A stretch of DNA of 64,000 bases from Nonomuraea gerenzanensis (GTDB lineage Bacteria; Actinomycetota; Actinomycetes; Streptosporangiales; Streptosporangiaceae). Shown here in pieces: positions 32,508 through 40,565 of the stretch; position 1 is the stretch's first letter, and each line of letters starts with the position of its first letter. The stretch lies in contig NZ_CP084058.1 of NCBI RefSeq assembly GCF_020215645.1, forward strand, positions 10,044,001 through 10,108,000, written 5' to 3'. Below the pieces are notes generated by a model. That model saw nothing but the letters and a program-made list of their open reading frames with translations, did no database searches and was not told the DNA's origin. Both the position numbers and the translations under genes were made by a program.

Positions 32508-33230
32508 TCAGCGCACGAGGAGGGCGCGCAGGCGCTCGCCGCCGAGCACCACGCCGCCGCCCGCCATCGACAGGACGCCCGCCGTCAGCGCGCCGCCGAC
32601 CACGCCCGACTCCTTCGCCTCGCCCACGGGGGCGTCGAGGAGCTGGTCGTTCGCGGCGGCGGACTCCTCCTCAGACTGCGGCGGGGTCGCGGGGTTCGGG
32701 TCGCGCCGGGACCAGGCGCCGGTGGAGAACGGCACGGGGTGGTTCTTCTTGCCCACCCCGGCACCCCACTTGGTGATGACGTAGTCGACCTCGATGTGCC
32801 CCTGGCCGCCGACGCCGTCCACGCCCAGCGTGCTGGGGTTGAACTCGCCGCCGGTCAGCTCGGCGAACGTCTTGGCGTCGAGGTCCAGCATGATGCCGCG
32901 GTTGGAGGGCGCGCCCGGCCCGCGGTCACCCACGAAGAAGGGCATCTTCTTGCCCTTGTACACCACGTAACCCTCGGTCAGCAGCGGCCAGCTCGGGCTC
33001 GCCGCCAGCCCCTTCTGCATCGGCTTGCCGCTGGCCGGCAGGCCCGTGTCACCGGCGCGGCCGGAGGCGTCGTCCCAGAAGTACGAAGCCGTGGTCGAGC
33101 CCTTGAGCAAAATCTTCTGGCCGGTGTCGGTGTCGGAGTCGGCATGGGCGGCCGTGCCGGCGATGGTCAGCGCTCCGACGGTGGAGGCGGTGAGCACGGC
33201 GAGGGAACGCAGGCCAAAACGGGCAGACAT
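32508..33230 (-). CDS. Secreted RlpA-like double-psi beta-barrel protein with C-terminal membrane anchor
   Basis: The 240-residue protein has a signal peptide (to about residue 30, TAAHADS). The following domain keeps the double-psi beta-barrel pattern of RlpA/3D-domain proteins: GSTTASYFWDD, PASGKPMQKGLAASPSWPLL, FFVGDRGPGAPSNRGIMLDL and AKTFAELTGG. The DRGP and R-G-I-M-L-D-L elements align with the RlpA core (DRGP, G-R-I-D-L-S). A Pro/Glu linker leads to a C-terminal hydrophobic helix (GVVGGALTAGVLSMAGGGVV) and a short basic tail. A role in wall hydrolysis or binding is inferred, supported by the c-di-AMP riboswitch upstream. Confidence 0.65.
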   Translation of the reverse strand: MSARFGLRSLAVLTASTVGALTIAGTAAHADSDTDTGQKILLKGSTTASYFWDDASGRAGDTGLPASGKPMQKGLAASPSWPLLTEGYVVYKGKKMPFFVGDRGPGAPSNRGIMLDLDAKTFAELTGGEFNPSTLGVDGVGGQGHIEVDYVITKWGAGVGKKNHPVPFSTGAWSRRDPNPATPPQSEEESAAANDQLLDAPVGEAKESGVVGGALTAGVLSMAGGGVVLGGERLRALLVR

Positions 33231-33419
33231 GAAGCAGCAAAACCCTTCACTGGGGGACAGGGAGGTTGCACTCACGGAAAAAAGGGCGCGGCGGAGCAGA
33301 ACTCCGCGATATCGCTACGCGAAGCGCAAGATACGAGTCTTCGGGGAAGGGGGCCGCTCAGCAGGCGGCCGGCAGGTAGCGGTCCGGGGGTACGACGCGC
33401 TGGTGCATGGGGTAGCTTG

Positions 33420-33545
33420 TCCTCTCCATCACGCCTACCGGGTTAGCTGACGGGTTCGGGCGTGGAGATGCCCTACCGGCACAGCGCCGGATTCACCCCA
33501 ACAAAGGTGGTTCCCCGGTTCCCGAGGGTTCGGGATTCGGCGCCA
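33420..33545 (-). ncRNA. ydaO-yuaA type cyclic di-AMP riboswitch
   Basis: Read on the minus strand, the region contains the diagnostic blocks of this RNA as remembered from actinomycetes: GGGGAACCACCTTTG, GGGGTGAATCC, TAGGGCATCTCC, and the highly conserved CGAACCCGTCAGCTAACC followed by GGTAGGCG. These lie at about 33510 down to 33432. In Streptomyces this class controls rpf and other wall hydrolase genes. Here it precedes the DPBB protein gene by about 190 nt of leader, leaving room for an expression platform. Exact ends are approximate. Confidence 0.85.
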
Positions 33546-33597
33546 ACCGGTCGTCCCTCTGGGGTAAGGACTAGGTCACCGGCTGGTAATGGCGATT

Positions 33598-33626
33598 ACC
33601 TTAGCCACGGAATCGGACATCTGCAA
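33598..33626 (-). promoter_or_regulatory. Putative promoter of the riboswitch transcript
   Basis: On the minus strand TTGCAG (33621-33626) and TAAGGT (33598-33603) are separated by 17 bases, giving a fair sigma-A-type match. Transcription would start near 33590, some 45 nt before the riboswitch. An inverted repeat GGTAAT-N4-ATTACC at 33585-33600 overlaps the start site. Confidence 0.45.
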
Positions 33627-33717
33627 ACGATTCGCCATGAATCACCATAAAGATCTACCTGCGTTCGGGAAGAAAAAAGGGGGCACGGCATGCCGTACCC
33701 CCGCCAGAATGTCAGCC

Positions 33718-33918
33718 TCAGCCGCCGCTCTTGCGCCTGAACGATCTTTTACTCGCAGCCGGACCGTGCGCCCCGTGGATCTTCGATGGGTCGCCGCCCC
33801 TGCCACCGGCGCCCGATCCCGCGTGCTGGTTGCGCTTGCGCTCCAGTGCCTCGCGGAACTTGCGCTTCAGCTCGTCCTCGGGAGTTTCGCTGACTTCCGG
33901 CTCCGGTGTATCCGCCAT
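33718..33918 (-). CDS. DUF5302 family small protein
   Basis: The 66-residue hydrophilic protein has an acidic N-terminus (ADTPEPEVSETPEDEL), a basic helix (KRKFREALERKRNQ) and a glycine-rich then basic tail ending in RSFRRKSGG. This matches the actinobacterial DUF5302 pattern; function unknown. ATG 33918 has GGAGG five bases upstream. It lies upstream of and divergent from the MreB-like gene. Confidence 0.8.
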   Translation of the reverse strand: MADTPEPEVSETPEDELKRKFREALERKRNQHAGSGAGGRGGDPSKIHGAHGPAASKRSFRRKSGG

Positions 33919-34119
33919 GAGGACCTCCATGGTGTTGGGGACAGTTCACAGCTTCGCACGGGACCGCTTATGACGCGAAACCGGGCCTGCGCGCAAGTGA
34001 AGGCCCGCAACCGGAAGCCCGGGCCGGGACCGGGCGGGCGACGTCGATCACGGTCCCCGTACACACCGGGTAAAGGGGATCCGCTCCGTTCGTGGTGTTG
34101 GGTTGGGACAGGTGCGGAT

Positions 34120-35106
34120 ATGGATCCCACGATGAGACTCCTCGGTCGTGACCTGGCGATGGATCTTGGGGCGGCGAGCACGCGGATCTACGTCAAACGC
34201 AAGGGAATCGTGCTCGACGAGCCCTCCGTCGTCATGTGCGACGACCGCACGGGCAAGATCGTCGGATACGGCGCGGAGGCCGCCGACGAGACCGGCGGGC
34301 GCACGCACTGGCCGGTCAGCGGCGGGCTGCCGGCCGACGCCGAGCTGGCCCGGCGCATGATCCGGCACTTCCTGCGCAAGGTGCACTGGCACCCGTACGC
34401 CAGGCCGCGCCTGGTCATGGCGCTGCCGCCCGACTCCACGGCGATCGACCGCGAGGCGCTGCAGGACATCGCGTACGAGGCGGACGCCAGGATCGTGCAC
34501 CTGGTCCCGCACGCGCTGGCGGCCGCGCTCGGCGCGGGCATGTCGCGCGGCGGGCACACCGGCCACATGGTGATCGACATCGGCCGCGACGCCGCGCGGA
34601 TCGCCGTGCTGTCGGGCGAGTCCGTGGTGGCGACCGGCTCGGTGCCGTACGGCGGGCAGGCCGTGAACCGGGCGATCGTGCGCTTCGTGGAGCGGGAGCA
34701 CGGGCTGCAGCTCGACGACCGCGAGGCCGAGGCGGCCAAGCGGCACGCGCACGACGGCGAGGTCATGGTGCGGGCCCGCGACCCGGAAACGGGCCGCGAG
34801 CGGCAGCTCACGCTGCCCGTCCAGCACATCTTCGAGGCCACCGGGCAGCCGGTGGAGTCGATCGCGCGGGCGGCGATGGAGACCGTGGAGCGCTGCCCCG
34901 CCGAGCTGGCCGCCGATCTCGGGGAGTGCGGCGCGGTGCTGATCGGCGGCGGGGCGCTGCTGCGCGGGATCGGGCGGCGGCTGCGGGAGACGTTGTGCAT
35001 GCCGGTGCGCAGGGCCGAGCGTCCGCTGGAGTGCGTGGCGCTGGGGCTTGGCCGGTGCGTGGACGAGCTGGGATTGATCGGCAGGCTCCGTGGCGGGCGG
35101 ACGTGA
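34120..35106 (+). CDS. MreB-like protein with degenerate nucleotide site
   Basis: The 328-residue protein aligns with MreB along its length: LGRDLAMDLGAASTRIYVKRKGIVLDEPSVV, quoted only in outline, corresponds to the phosphate-1 region (D15-L-G-A-A-S-T). The adenosine motif LIGGGALLRGI is intact. However, the phosphate-2 loop reads D153-I-G-R-D-A-A instead of DIGGGT, and the catalytic E-E-P is V-P-H near residue 130. It may therefore bind but not hydrolyse ATP. MreC, MreD, RodA and PBP genes are absent. ATG 34132 is an alternative start; neither has a strong ribosome site. Confidence 0.8.
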   Translation: MDPTMRLLGRDLAMDLGAASTRIYVKRKGIVLDEPSVVMCDDRTGKIVGYGAEAADETGGRTHWPVSGGLPADAELARRMIRHFLRKVHWHPYARPRLVMALPPDSTAIDREALQDIAYEADARIVHLVPHALAAALGAGMSRGGHTGHMVIDIGRDAARIAVLSGESVVATGSVPYGGQAVNRAIVRFVEREHGLQLDDREAEAAKRHAHDGEVMVRARDPETGRERQLTLPVQHIFEATGQPVESIARAAMETVERCPAELAADLGECGAVLIGGGALLRGIGRRLRETLCMPVRRAERPLECVALGLGRCVDELGLIGRLRGGRT

Positions 35107-35149
35107 CCCGCGTACCCGGCTCGACGCCCTGGCCAGAAGGAGGCAGCGC

Positions 35150-35662
35150 ATGACCGTCCGCGGCATCGACCACGTCGGGGTGACCGTGCCCGACCTCGAC
35201 GCGGCCACGGAGTTCTTCGCCCGCGCGTTCGGGGCCGAGGTGCTCTACGACACCCTCCCCCGCGCCCACGGCCCCAAGGGCGGCTGGGCGACCGAGCGGC
35301 GGCTCGGGGTGCCGCAGGGCACGGCGGAGGTCGCGGTGCGCATGCTGCGCCTGCCCAACGGGCCGGGGATCGAGCTGTTCGAGTTCAGCGGGCCGCGGCA
35401 GGGCGGGGCCGCGTTGCCGTGCGATCTGGGGTGGCAGCACGTCGCCCTGTACGTGGACGACCTGGACGAGGCGCTGCGGATGGTCATGGAGGCCGGCGGG
35501 GTGTGGCTGTCGGAGCCGGTGCCGCTGCCGGGGCCCGAGGCGGGTGAGCGCAATCGGTTCGCCTACTGCCGGACGCCGTGGGGCGGGACGGTGGAGCTGC
35601 TGACGTATCCGGACGCGCAGCCGTACGAGAAGGAGACGGACCAGCGTCGCTGGCGTCCATGA
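35150..35662 (+). CDS. VOC-family (glyoxalase/epimerase-like) protein
   Basis: The 170-residue protein has two beta-alpha-beta-beta-beta units of the vicinal oxygen chelate fold. Metal ligand candidates are H8 (IDHVGVTVPDLD), E near 82 (GIELFEF), H near 103 (GWQHVALYVDDLD) and E near 156 (GGTVELLTYP). It could be a lyase, epimerase or dioxygenase of that superfamily. AGAAGGAGG precedes ATG 35150, 44 bp after the MreB-like gene, so co-transcription is likely. Confidence 0.8.
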   Translation: MTVRGIDHVGVTVPDLDAATEFFARAFGAEVLYDTLPRAHGPKGGWATERRLGVPQGTAEVAVRMLRLPNGPGIELFEFSGPRQGGAALPCDLGWQHVALYVDDLDEALRMVMEAGGVWLSEPVPLPGPEAGERNRFAYCRTPWGGTVELLTYPDAQPYEKETDQRRWRP

Positions 35663-35712
35663 CGGCGCCGAGGCTGCCGTGAGAAGGCGAGACGGCCGTG
35701 GGATGGCTGTCT

Positions 35713-36039
35713 CTACCGGCACACGCGCAGGCCGGGGGCCTCTGCCCAGCCGGTCAGCGCGAGGACGCGGCGGACCGCGGGCGAGATCGGATCGAGGACC
35801 AGTTCGCGGTCCCCGGGTAATCGGGCCGCGACGACGACGATGAGGCGCATGCCCGCCACGTCGATGAAGGTCAGCCCCGACAGGTCGAGCCGGATGTCGT
35901 GGCTGCCCGCGAGCAGGGCCCAGCCGAGCGCGCCGGTGAGCAGGTGACGGTTGCCGCGGTCGATCTCGCCGCTGATCCGCAGGCCGAAGGGATGCGCAAC
36001 GAGGGTGACGCGTGCTCGGTCATCGGGTTGGACGGTCAT
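35713..36039 (-). CDS. STAS-domain protein lacking the phosphorylatable serine
   Basis: The 108-residue protein is one STAS domain (RISGEIDRGNRHLLTGALGWAL, then IRLDLSGLTFIDVAGMRLIV). In SpoIIAA-type anti-anti-sigma factors the loop is D-S-S/T-G with a serine phosphorylated by an anti-sigma kinase; here it is D60-V61-A62-G63. The switch serine is absent, so it is either constitutively active or not a partner-switch protein. It converges on the VOC gene. Confidence 0.8.
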   Translation of the reverse strand: MTVQPDDRARVTLVAHPFGLRISGEIDRGNRHLLTGALGWALLAGSHDIRLDLSGLTFIDVAGMRLIVVVAARLPGDRELVLDPISPAVRRVLALTGWAEAPGLRVCR

Positions 36040-36178
36040 CCGGCTCCGTGGGGCAAACTGCCGTACATCTCGGCATCTGCCCTGAGGGGCCTGATGTATG
36101 CCGCAACCGGCCTCGCCGCGCCGTGCTTTTTGCGTGATTCACTCGTTAGCCGACGGTGATCTTCGATAGAGTCCCCGT

Positions 36179-36619
36179 GTGCGCGCCCGCCGTCACGCCC
36201 TGCCCGCGGTGCTTGTCTGTGTCGCGGCGGTCACGGCGTGCGCGGCCGCGTCCGAGCTGCCCACCTTCGAGGCGGCCACCAGGCGGCTGGACGCCGACGC
36301 CGGCGAGCTGATCAGGGCCACCGAGCTGCATCTTTCGGCGGTGCGGCGGGCCGACGACGCCACCTGCGTGCCGGGGCAGATGCGGCATTTCGTGCAGGCG
36401 GAGAGCGATCGAGCCGGTGCGACCGACGGGCTGGTCTCACGGTTGCGGGCGCTGGGCTACGACCAGGTGGTCGACGATCTCGACCTGCGCGACGACGACC
36501 AGGACGTGGCGGTGCTGCGCCATCCGCGCACCCGGCTGGAGTTCGAGCTGACCGTGCTGTCCGGCGAGCGGGGCGGAGTCCGGGTCGTGGGCAGGACGAC
36601 CTGCTACGCGACCGAGTAG
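36179..36619 (+). CDS. Small lipoprotein of unknown function
   Basis: The 146-residue protein starts at GTG 36179 with a short basic region, a hydrophobic core and a lipobox-like VTAC (Cys21). The mature domain is helical then beta (TFEAATRRLDADAGELIRAT and RLEFELTVLSGERGGVRVVG) with two further cysteines (near residues 62 and 142) that could pair. I do not recognise a family. The stop codon lies inside a strong hairpin. Confidence 0.6.
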   Translation: MRARRHALPAVLVCVAAVTACAAASELPTFEAATRRLDADAGELIRATELHLSAVRRADDATCVPGQMRHFVQAESDRAGATDGLVSRLRALGYDQVVDDLDLRDDDQDVAVLRHPRTRLEFELTVLSGERGGVRVVGRTTCYATE

Positions 36620-36647
36620 GCCGCCCGGGCTGACCCGGACGGCCTAC
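36616..36647. terminator. Hairpin overlapping the lipoprotein stop codon
   Basis: Fourteen-base arms (36616-36629 and 36634-36647), with one mismatch, enclose a four-base loop. The TAG stop at 36617-36619 is within the first arm. The second arm overlaps the first unit of the tandem repeat array. Confidence 0.7.
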
Positions 36648-36751
36648 GACGGACAGCCTGCAGTGGACGGCCCGCGACGGACGGCCCGCGATGGACGGCC
36701 TGCAGTGGACGGCCCGCGACGGACGGCCCGCGACGGACGGCCCGCGATGGA
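36640..36751. repeat. 14-bp tandem repeat array, eight units
   Basis: Eight 14-bp units of the form CGGCCYRCRRYGGA run from 36640 to 36751. Three variants recur in order (tgcagt, cgcgac, cgcgat), so units 2-4 and 5-8 form a higher-order repeat with one duplicated member. The array fills the gap between the lipoprotein gene and the convergent MacB-type permease gene and encodes nothing evident. Confidence 0.85.
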
Positions 36752-36754
36752 CGG

Positions 36755-38005
36755 CTACGGCGTGGAGAGTGCCTCGGTCGGGGAGAGCCGTGAGGCGCGG
36801 ATGGCCGGGTAGAGGCCGGCGATGGCGCCGATGAGCAGCGTCGCGGCCAGACCGCCGATCGTGGCCCAGGCCGGAACGACCGAGGGCCAGCCGCTGTAGA
36901 GCGCGTACCCCATCGTCACCCCCGTCCCCAGCAGCACCCCGCCGGTTCCCCCCAGCGCCGACAGCAGCAGCGACTCGGCCAGGAACTGCGTCCTGATCTG
37001 CCCCCGGGTGGCCCCCAGCGAGCGGCGCAGGCCGATCTCCGAGCGGCGCTCCAGGACCGAGATGACCATCGTGTTGGCCACGCCGACCCCGCCCACGAGC
37101 AGGGCCACCGCGCCCACGCCCAGCAGCAGGTTGGCGAACGCCTGGCTGGTGGCCTGCTTGGCGGCCAGCGCGTCGGACGGGCGGGAGATGTCCACCTCGT
37201 TCGGCGCCTGCGGGTTGGCCGTGCCCGCCAGCACCTGCCGCACCGACTCCAGCCTGGCCTCCTGCGAACGGGTGTAGAGGGTGGTCGGATGGCCGTCGAA
37301 GCCCAGCCGTTCCTCGGCCACCGGCCAGCCGATCAGCACCCCGCTGTCCAGATCCGTGGCCAGCGCCACGGGCTCCAGGATGCCGACGACCGTGAACCGG
37401 ATGCCGCCGACGACGATCTGCGTGTCCGGGCCCGCCGCGCCGATGCCGAGCCGCTGCGCGGTGGCCGAGCCGATCACGGCGGCCGGATAACGCTCGGTGG
37501 CCGCGTTCAGCCAGGTGCCGCTGCGCAGGCTCGCGCCCACCGTGGCGGGCAGATCGAGCCGGGCCGCGTAGGCGTGCAACCCGCCCGTCTGCGCCTGCGG
37601 GATCTGCTCGGAGCGGTAGACCTTGGCCTCGGCGACCTTGCCGATCGACGAGACCGCCTCGACCGGGCCGATCCGCTCGATCATCGCCTCGGCGTCCTGC
37701 GGCATCCGGGCCGCCTCGCCGGTGAGGGTCGTACCGGAGGACAGCGTGAGCAGGTTCGTGCCCAGCGCCGACAGCTGGCGATCCAGCTCCGCCCCCGACG
37801 ACGAGGAGAGCCCGACCACGCCGACCATGGCCGCGATGCCGATGGCGATGCCGAGCGCCGACAGGAACGCCCGCAGCGGGCGCGTGCGCAGACCGACCGC
37901 GCCCACCCGCATCACGTCGGCCGCCCGCATCCGGGCCGGCAACAGCCGAGGCCGCCCGCCGGGCCGCCCGCCGGGCCGCCCGCCGGGCCGCTCGATGACC
38001 GTCAT
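36755..38005 (-). CDS. MacB-type ABC transporter permease
   Basis: The 416-residue protein has the four-helix MacB layout: a first helix (PLRAFLSALGIAIGIAAMVG) near residue 40, a large extracellular domain (about 65-270), and three helices at the end (LLLGVGAVALLVGGVGVANT, LLSALGGTGGVLLGTGV, TLLIGAIAGLYPA). The motif MVISVLERRSEIGLRRSLGA is the conserved coupling loop. The N-terminal PGGR repeat comes from a 12-bp tandem repeat at about 37948-37990. ATG 38005 overlaps the ATPase stop by one base. It ends the efflux operon. Confidence 0.85.
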   Translation of the reverse strand: MTVIERPGGRPGGRPGGRPRLLPARMRAADVMRVGAVGLRTRPLRAFLSALGIAIGIAAMVGVVGLSSSSGAELDRQLSALGTNLLTLSSGTTLTGEAARMPQDAEAMIERIGPVEAVSSIGKVAEAKVYRSEQIPQAQTGGLHAYAARLDLPATVGASLRSGTWLNAATERYPAAVIGSATAQRLGIGAAGPDTQIVVGGIRFTVVGILEPVALATDLDSGVLIGWPVAEERLGFDGHPTTLYTRSQEARLESVRQVLAGTANPQAPNEVDISRPSDALAAKQATSQAFANLLLGVGAVALLVGGVGVANTMVISVLERRSEIGLRRSLGATRGQIRTQFLAESLLLSALGGTGGVLLGTGVTMGYALYSGWPSVVPAWATIGGLAATLLIGAIAGLYPAIRASRLSPTEALSTP

Positions 38006-38727
38006 CACGCCACCCCGGATTCCGCGTGCTCCGCGGGCCCTACCGGCTCTCGCGCCGAGTCGGAGATGATCTGGCCGTCACGCATCCGCACCTGCCGGGG
38101 CAGGCCGGCCGCGATCTCCCGGTCGTGCGTGATGATCACGATGGTGGTGCCGGCCGCGTTCAGCTCGTGCAGCAGCTCCATCACCCCGCTGCCCGAGACC
38201 GAGTCCAGGGCGCCGGTAGGCTCGTCGGCCAGCAGCAGCGGCGGGTCGCCCGCCACCGCCCTGGCGATGGCCACGCGCTGCCGCTCCCCGCCCGACAGCT
38301 CGTGCGGCTCATGATCCATGCGATGCTCCAAACCCACCCGCTTGAGCGCGGCGGCGGCCCGGCGGCGCCGCTCGGCCCTGCTCAGCCCGGTGTAGACCAG
38401 GCCGTCGGCCACGTTGTCCAGCGCCGGCACCTTGGCCGCCAGGTGGAAGGACTGGAAGACGAACCCGATCGTGGTCGCCCGCAGCGCCGAGAGCTGGTTG
38501 TCCGACAGCGTCGACACGTCGTACCCGTCGATCTCGATCGTCCCGGCCGACGGCCGGTCCAGCGTGCCGACCACGTTCAGCATGGTCGACTTGCCCGACC
38601 CCGACGGGCCCACGATCGCGACCAGCTCACCGTGGCCGACCCGCAGCGACACCCCCTTCAGCGCCGCCACCCCGCCCGGATACGTCCGCGACACCTCCGC
38701 CAGCGCGATCATGGGATAGCCGGTCAT
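38005..38727 (-). CDS. MacB/LolD-type ABC transporter ATP-binding protein
   Basis: The 240-residue ATPase has Walker [11 protein letters not shown] (near residue 37), the Q-loop [13 protein letters not shown], the signature ELSGGERQR, Walker [13 protein letters not shown], and the H-loop THD. It energises the MacB-type permease encoded downstream. Its ATG overlaps the adaptor gene stop as ATGA, giving tight translational coupling. Confidence 0.9.
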   Translation of the reverse strand: MTGYPMIALAEVSRTYPGGVAALKGVSLRVGHGELVAIVGPSGSGKSTMLNVVGTLDRPSAGTIEIDGYDVSTLSDNQLSALRATTIGFVFQSFHLAAKVPALDNVADGLVYTGLSRAERRRRAAAALKRVGLEHRMDHEPHELSGGERQRVAIARAVAGDPPLLLADEPTGALDSVSGSGVMELLHELNAAGTTIVIITHDREIAAGLPRQVRMRDGQIISDSAREPVGPAEHAESGVA

Positions 38728-39863
38728 TTCGGCATCCCCACGGTCATGCCCTCACGCAGCCCGTCCCCGGACACCTCGACCCTGCCCCCGGCGAATAGCC
38801 CCGTCCTGACCGCGACGTACCGGGACATGCCGCCCTCGACGACCTCCAGGCCGAACCCGCCCTCCTGCAGCGCCACCAGCGCGGCCACCGGCACCGTCAG
38901 CACGTTCTTGCGCTGCGAGGCGGTGAACGTCACATCCACCGACGCCTTGTCCAGCCCCTTGGCCGACTTGGCGTCACCGATGGAGACCAGCGCCTCCACC
39001 CGCGTGTCCGGCTCCTCCTGGCCCTGCCCGGGCACGATGACCGTGGCCACCTCGGTCACCTTGCCGCCGACCTCCTCACCGTCCGGCAGCGTGACCTCGA
39101 CCTTGGCGCCCTTCCTGGCCATCCGCTGGTCCTCGGCCTCCAGCTGCACGGTGATCACCTTCGCGGTGCCCGTGTACGTCAGCACCTTCACACCCGGCTG
39201 GGCCGGCTGGCCCTCCTCGGCCTCGACACTCTCCACCCGCACCGTGCCATCGGCGAAGACGACCTGCCCCAGCTTGACCACACCGGTCTCCTCCAGGCCA
39301 CGGTCCTCCTGCCACTCCAGCACCGCCTCGTAGGTGTCGTAGGTGAACTCCTCATCCACCGTGAACCCGTCGTAGCCGAGCTTGTCCAGGTTGCGCTCCA
39401 GGTTCTCGACGTCCCTGCCCTCCACACCGATCCTCAGGTCACGGTAGGCGGGCACGTCGCCGTACATGAGCGTGACGGGGTCGTTGTCCAGCCGGTACAG
39501 CGACTTGCCGCGGGTGATGGTCGCGCCGCTGTCCGGCAGCCAGGTGATCGTGCCGGGCGCGCGGCTCACGGCCGTGGTCACCGGGCCGTAACCGAGTTCA
39601 CCGTCGGCGTCCCTGGTGTCGTTCAGCGTCTGCCTGGTCACCGTGGCGGTGGCCGGGGGCAGCGCACTGGCCGACCGGGCAGGGCCGGCACCTTCGAGCA
39701 CGCCCGTGCTGTTGAGCGCGACGAACCCGCCGCCCGCCGCCGCCACCGCGATCAGGAGCCCGGCCACCAGCTTGCCTCTGCCGCGGCGGCGGCGCTGCCG
39801 GGCAGGCGTGGCCGCCGGCTCCGCCTTGCCGTCGATGGTGGCCTCGCCCATCGTTGGGCCCAT
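38724..39863 (-). CDS. Membrane-fusion-protein-like adaptor with peptidoglycan-binding domain
   Basis: The 379-residue protein has a cytoplasmic basic tail, one membrane helix ([19 protein letters not shown], about 34-52), then an extracytoplasmic part. A PG_binding_1-like domain at about 140-190 ([19 protein letters not shown], quoted partly) is followed by lipoyl-like and beta-barrel segments similar to RND/MacA adaptors. In Gram-positives such adaptors may span the thick wall rather than link an outer-membrane channel. ATG 39863 follows GGGAGG by six bases and overlaps the lipoprotein gene stop by one base. Confidence 0.82.
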   Translation of the reverse strand: MGPTMGEATIDGKAEPAATPARQRRRRGRGKLVAGLLIAVAAAGGGFVALNSTGVLEGAGPARSASALPPATATVTRQTLNDTRDADGELGYGPVTTAVSRAPGTITWLPDSGATITRGKSLYRLDNDPVTLMYGDVPAYRDLRIGVEGRDVENLERNLDKLGYDGFTVDEEFTYDTYEAVLEWQEDRGLEETGVVKLGQVVFADGTVRVESVEAEEGQPAQPGVKVLTYTGTAKVITVQLEAEDQRMARKGAKVEVTLPDGEEVGGKVTEVATVIVPGQGQEEPDTRVEALVSIGDAKSAKGLDKASVDVTFTASQRKNVLTVPVAALVALQEGGFGLEVVEGGMSRYVAVRTGLFAGGRVEVSGDGLREGMTVGMPK

Positions 39864-40390
39864 CAAGAACCTCCCAGCCCGGCCTCAGCGGACTCCTTCT
39901 GGCACTTCTCCTGCGCGGACTTGAAGTCGGGGTCCTCACCGACCTCGGGGGTGATGCGCATCATGCCGCCCTCGGGGTCGGGGTAGGCCTCCACGCCGTT
40001 GTCACGCATGCACTGGGCGAGCTTGCGCATGTTCTCGGCCATCTTGGGGTCGCCGCCGCCCTGGCGGGTGCCGCTCGGGGCGTACTGCTGGCACGCCTCC
40101 TGGGCGGCCTGGACCTTCTCCTGCGGAACGGTCTTGTCGAACTTCATCATCACCCTGCCGCTGGAGTCGGGGTCGGGCATGTCGATGCCGTTCTCGCGCA
40201 TGCACTGGGCGAACTTGAGCGACTGCTCCTGCGGGTTCACGCTCGGCTTGGCGCTGGCGGCGGCCTGGTTGCCGGTGCCGCTCACCGAGGCCACGTCGGA
40301 GCCGCCGCCGTCGCCGGAGCCGCAGCCGGTCAGGAGCAGGCCGAGCGCGAACGGTGCCGTGACCAGCGCGCTGATGACTCGTCGTCGCAT
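39863..40390 (-). CDS. Efflux-operon lipoprotein with two Met/Asp-rich CMRENG-like repeats
   Basis: The 175-residue lipoprotein (LLTGC lipobox, Cys23) has an internal duplication: LKFAQCMRENGIDMPDPDSSG and LAQCMRDNGVEAYPDPEGGM (both shortened to their key residues Q-C-M-R-x-N-G). Each repeat holds one cysteine, matched by later cysteines in EACQQYA and EKCQKES. This pattern recurs in actinobacterial lipoproteins next to MacB-type transporters; its role may be substrate capture or signalling to the paired kinase. It is the first gene of the operon. Confidence 0.7.
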   Translation of the reverse strand: MRRRVISALVTAPFALGLLLTGCGSGDGGGSDVASVSGTGNQAAASAKPSVNPQEQSLKFAQCMRENGIDMPDPDSSGRVMMKFDKTVPQEKVQAAQEACQQYAPSGTRQGGGDPKMAENMRKLAQCMRDNGVEAYPDPEGGMMRITPEVGEDPDFKSAQEKCQKESAEAGLGGS

Positions 40391-40458
40391 GAATGCTCTC
40401 CTCGTCGAAGGAACCTTCCAATGAAGGCCGTTCGATGGGAGATGCAATAGGGGGCGGT

Positions 40459-40475
40459 GTTTCCTCAGCGTTTCC
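40459..40475. promoter_or_regulatory. Direct repeats in the divergent efflux/two-component promoter
   Basis: GTTTCC occurs at 40459-40464 and again at 40470-40475, an 11-bp helical period; a third CTTTCC starts at 40477. OmpR-family regulators bind such tandem half-sites. They lie between the lipoprotein start (40390) and the regulator start (40566). The remaining intergenic bases show no other strong signal. Confidence 0.4.
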
Positions 40476-40565
40476 ACTTTCCGCGCCGTCGCGGGCTTAT
40501 TCGGAGCAAATGCCCCCTCCGCCACACTCGGCTCTGTAAGCGGATGGAAAGGCCTGGGGTGCGCC

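Noticed and set aside
36640..36751. Possible CRISPR-like array
   Set aside because: The 14-bp units abut without spacers and no cas genes exist; it is a simple tandem repeat.
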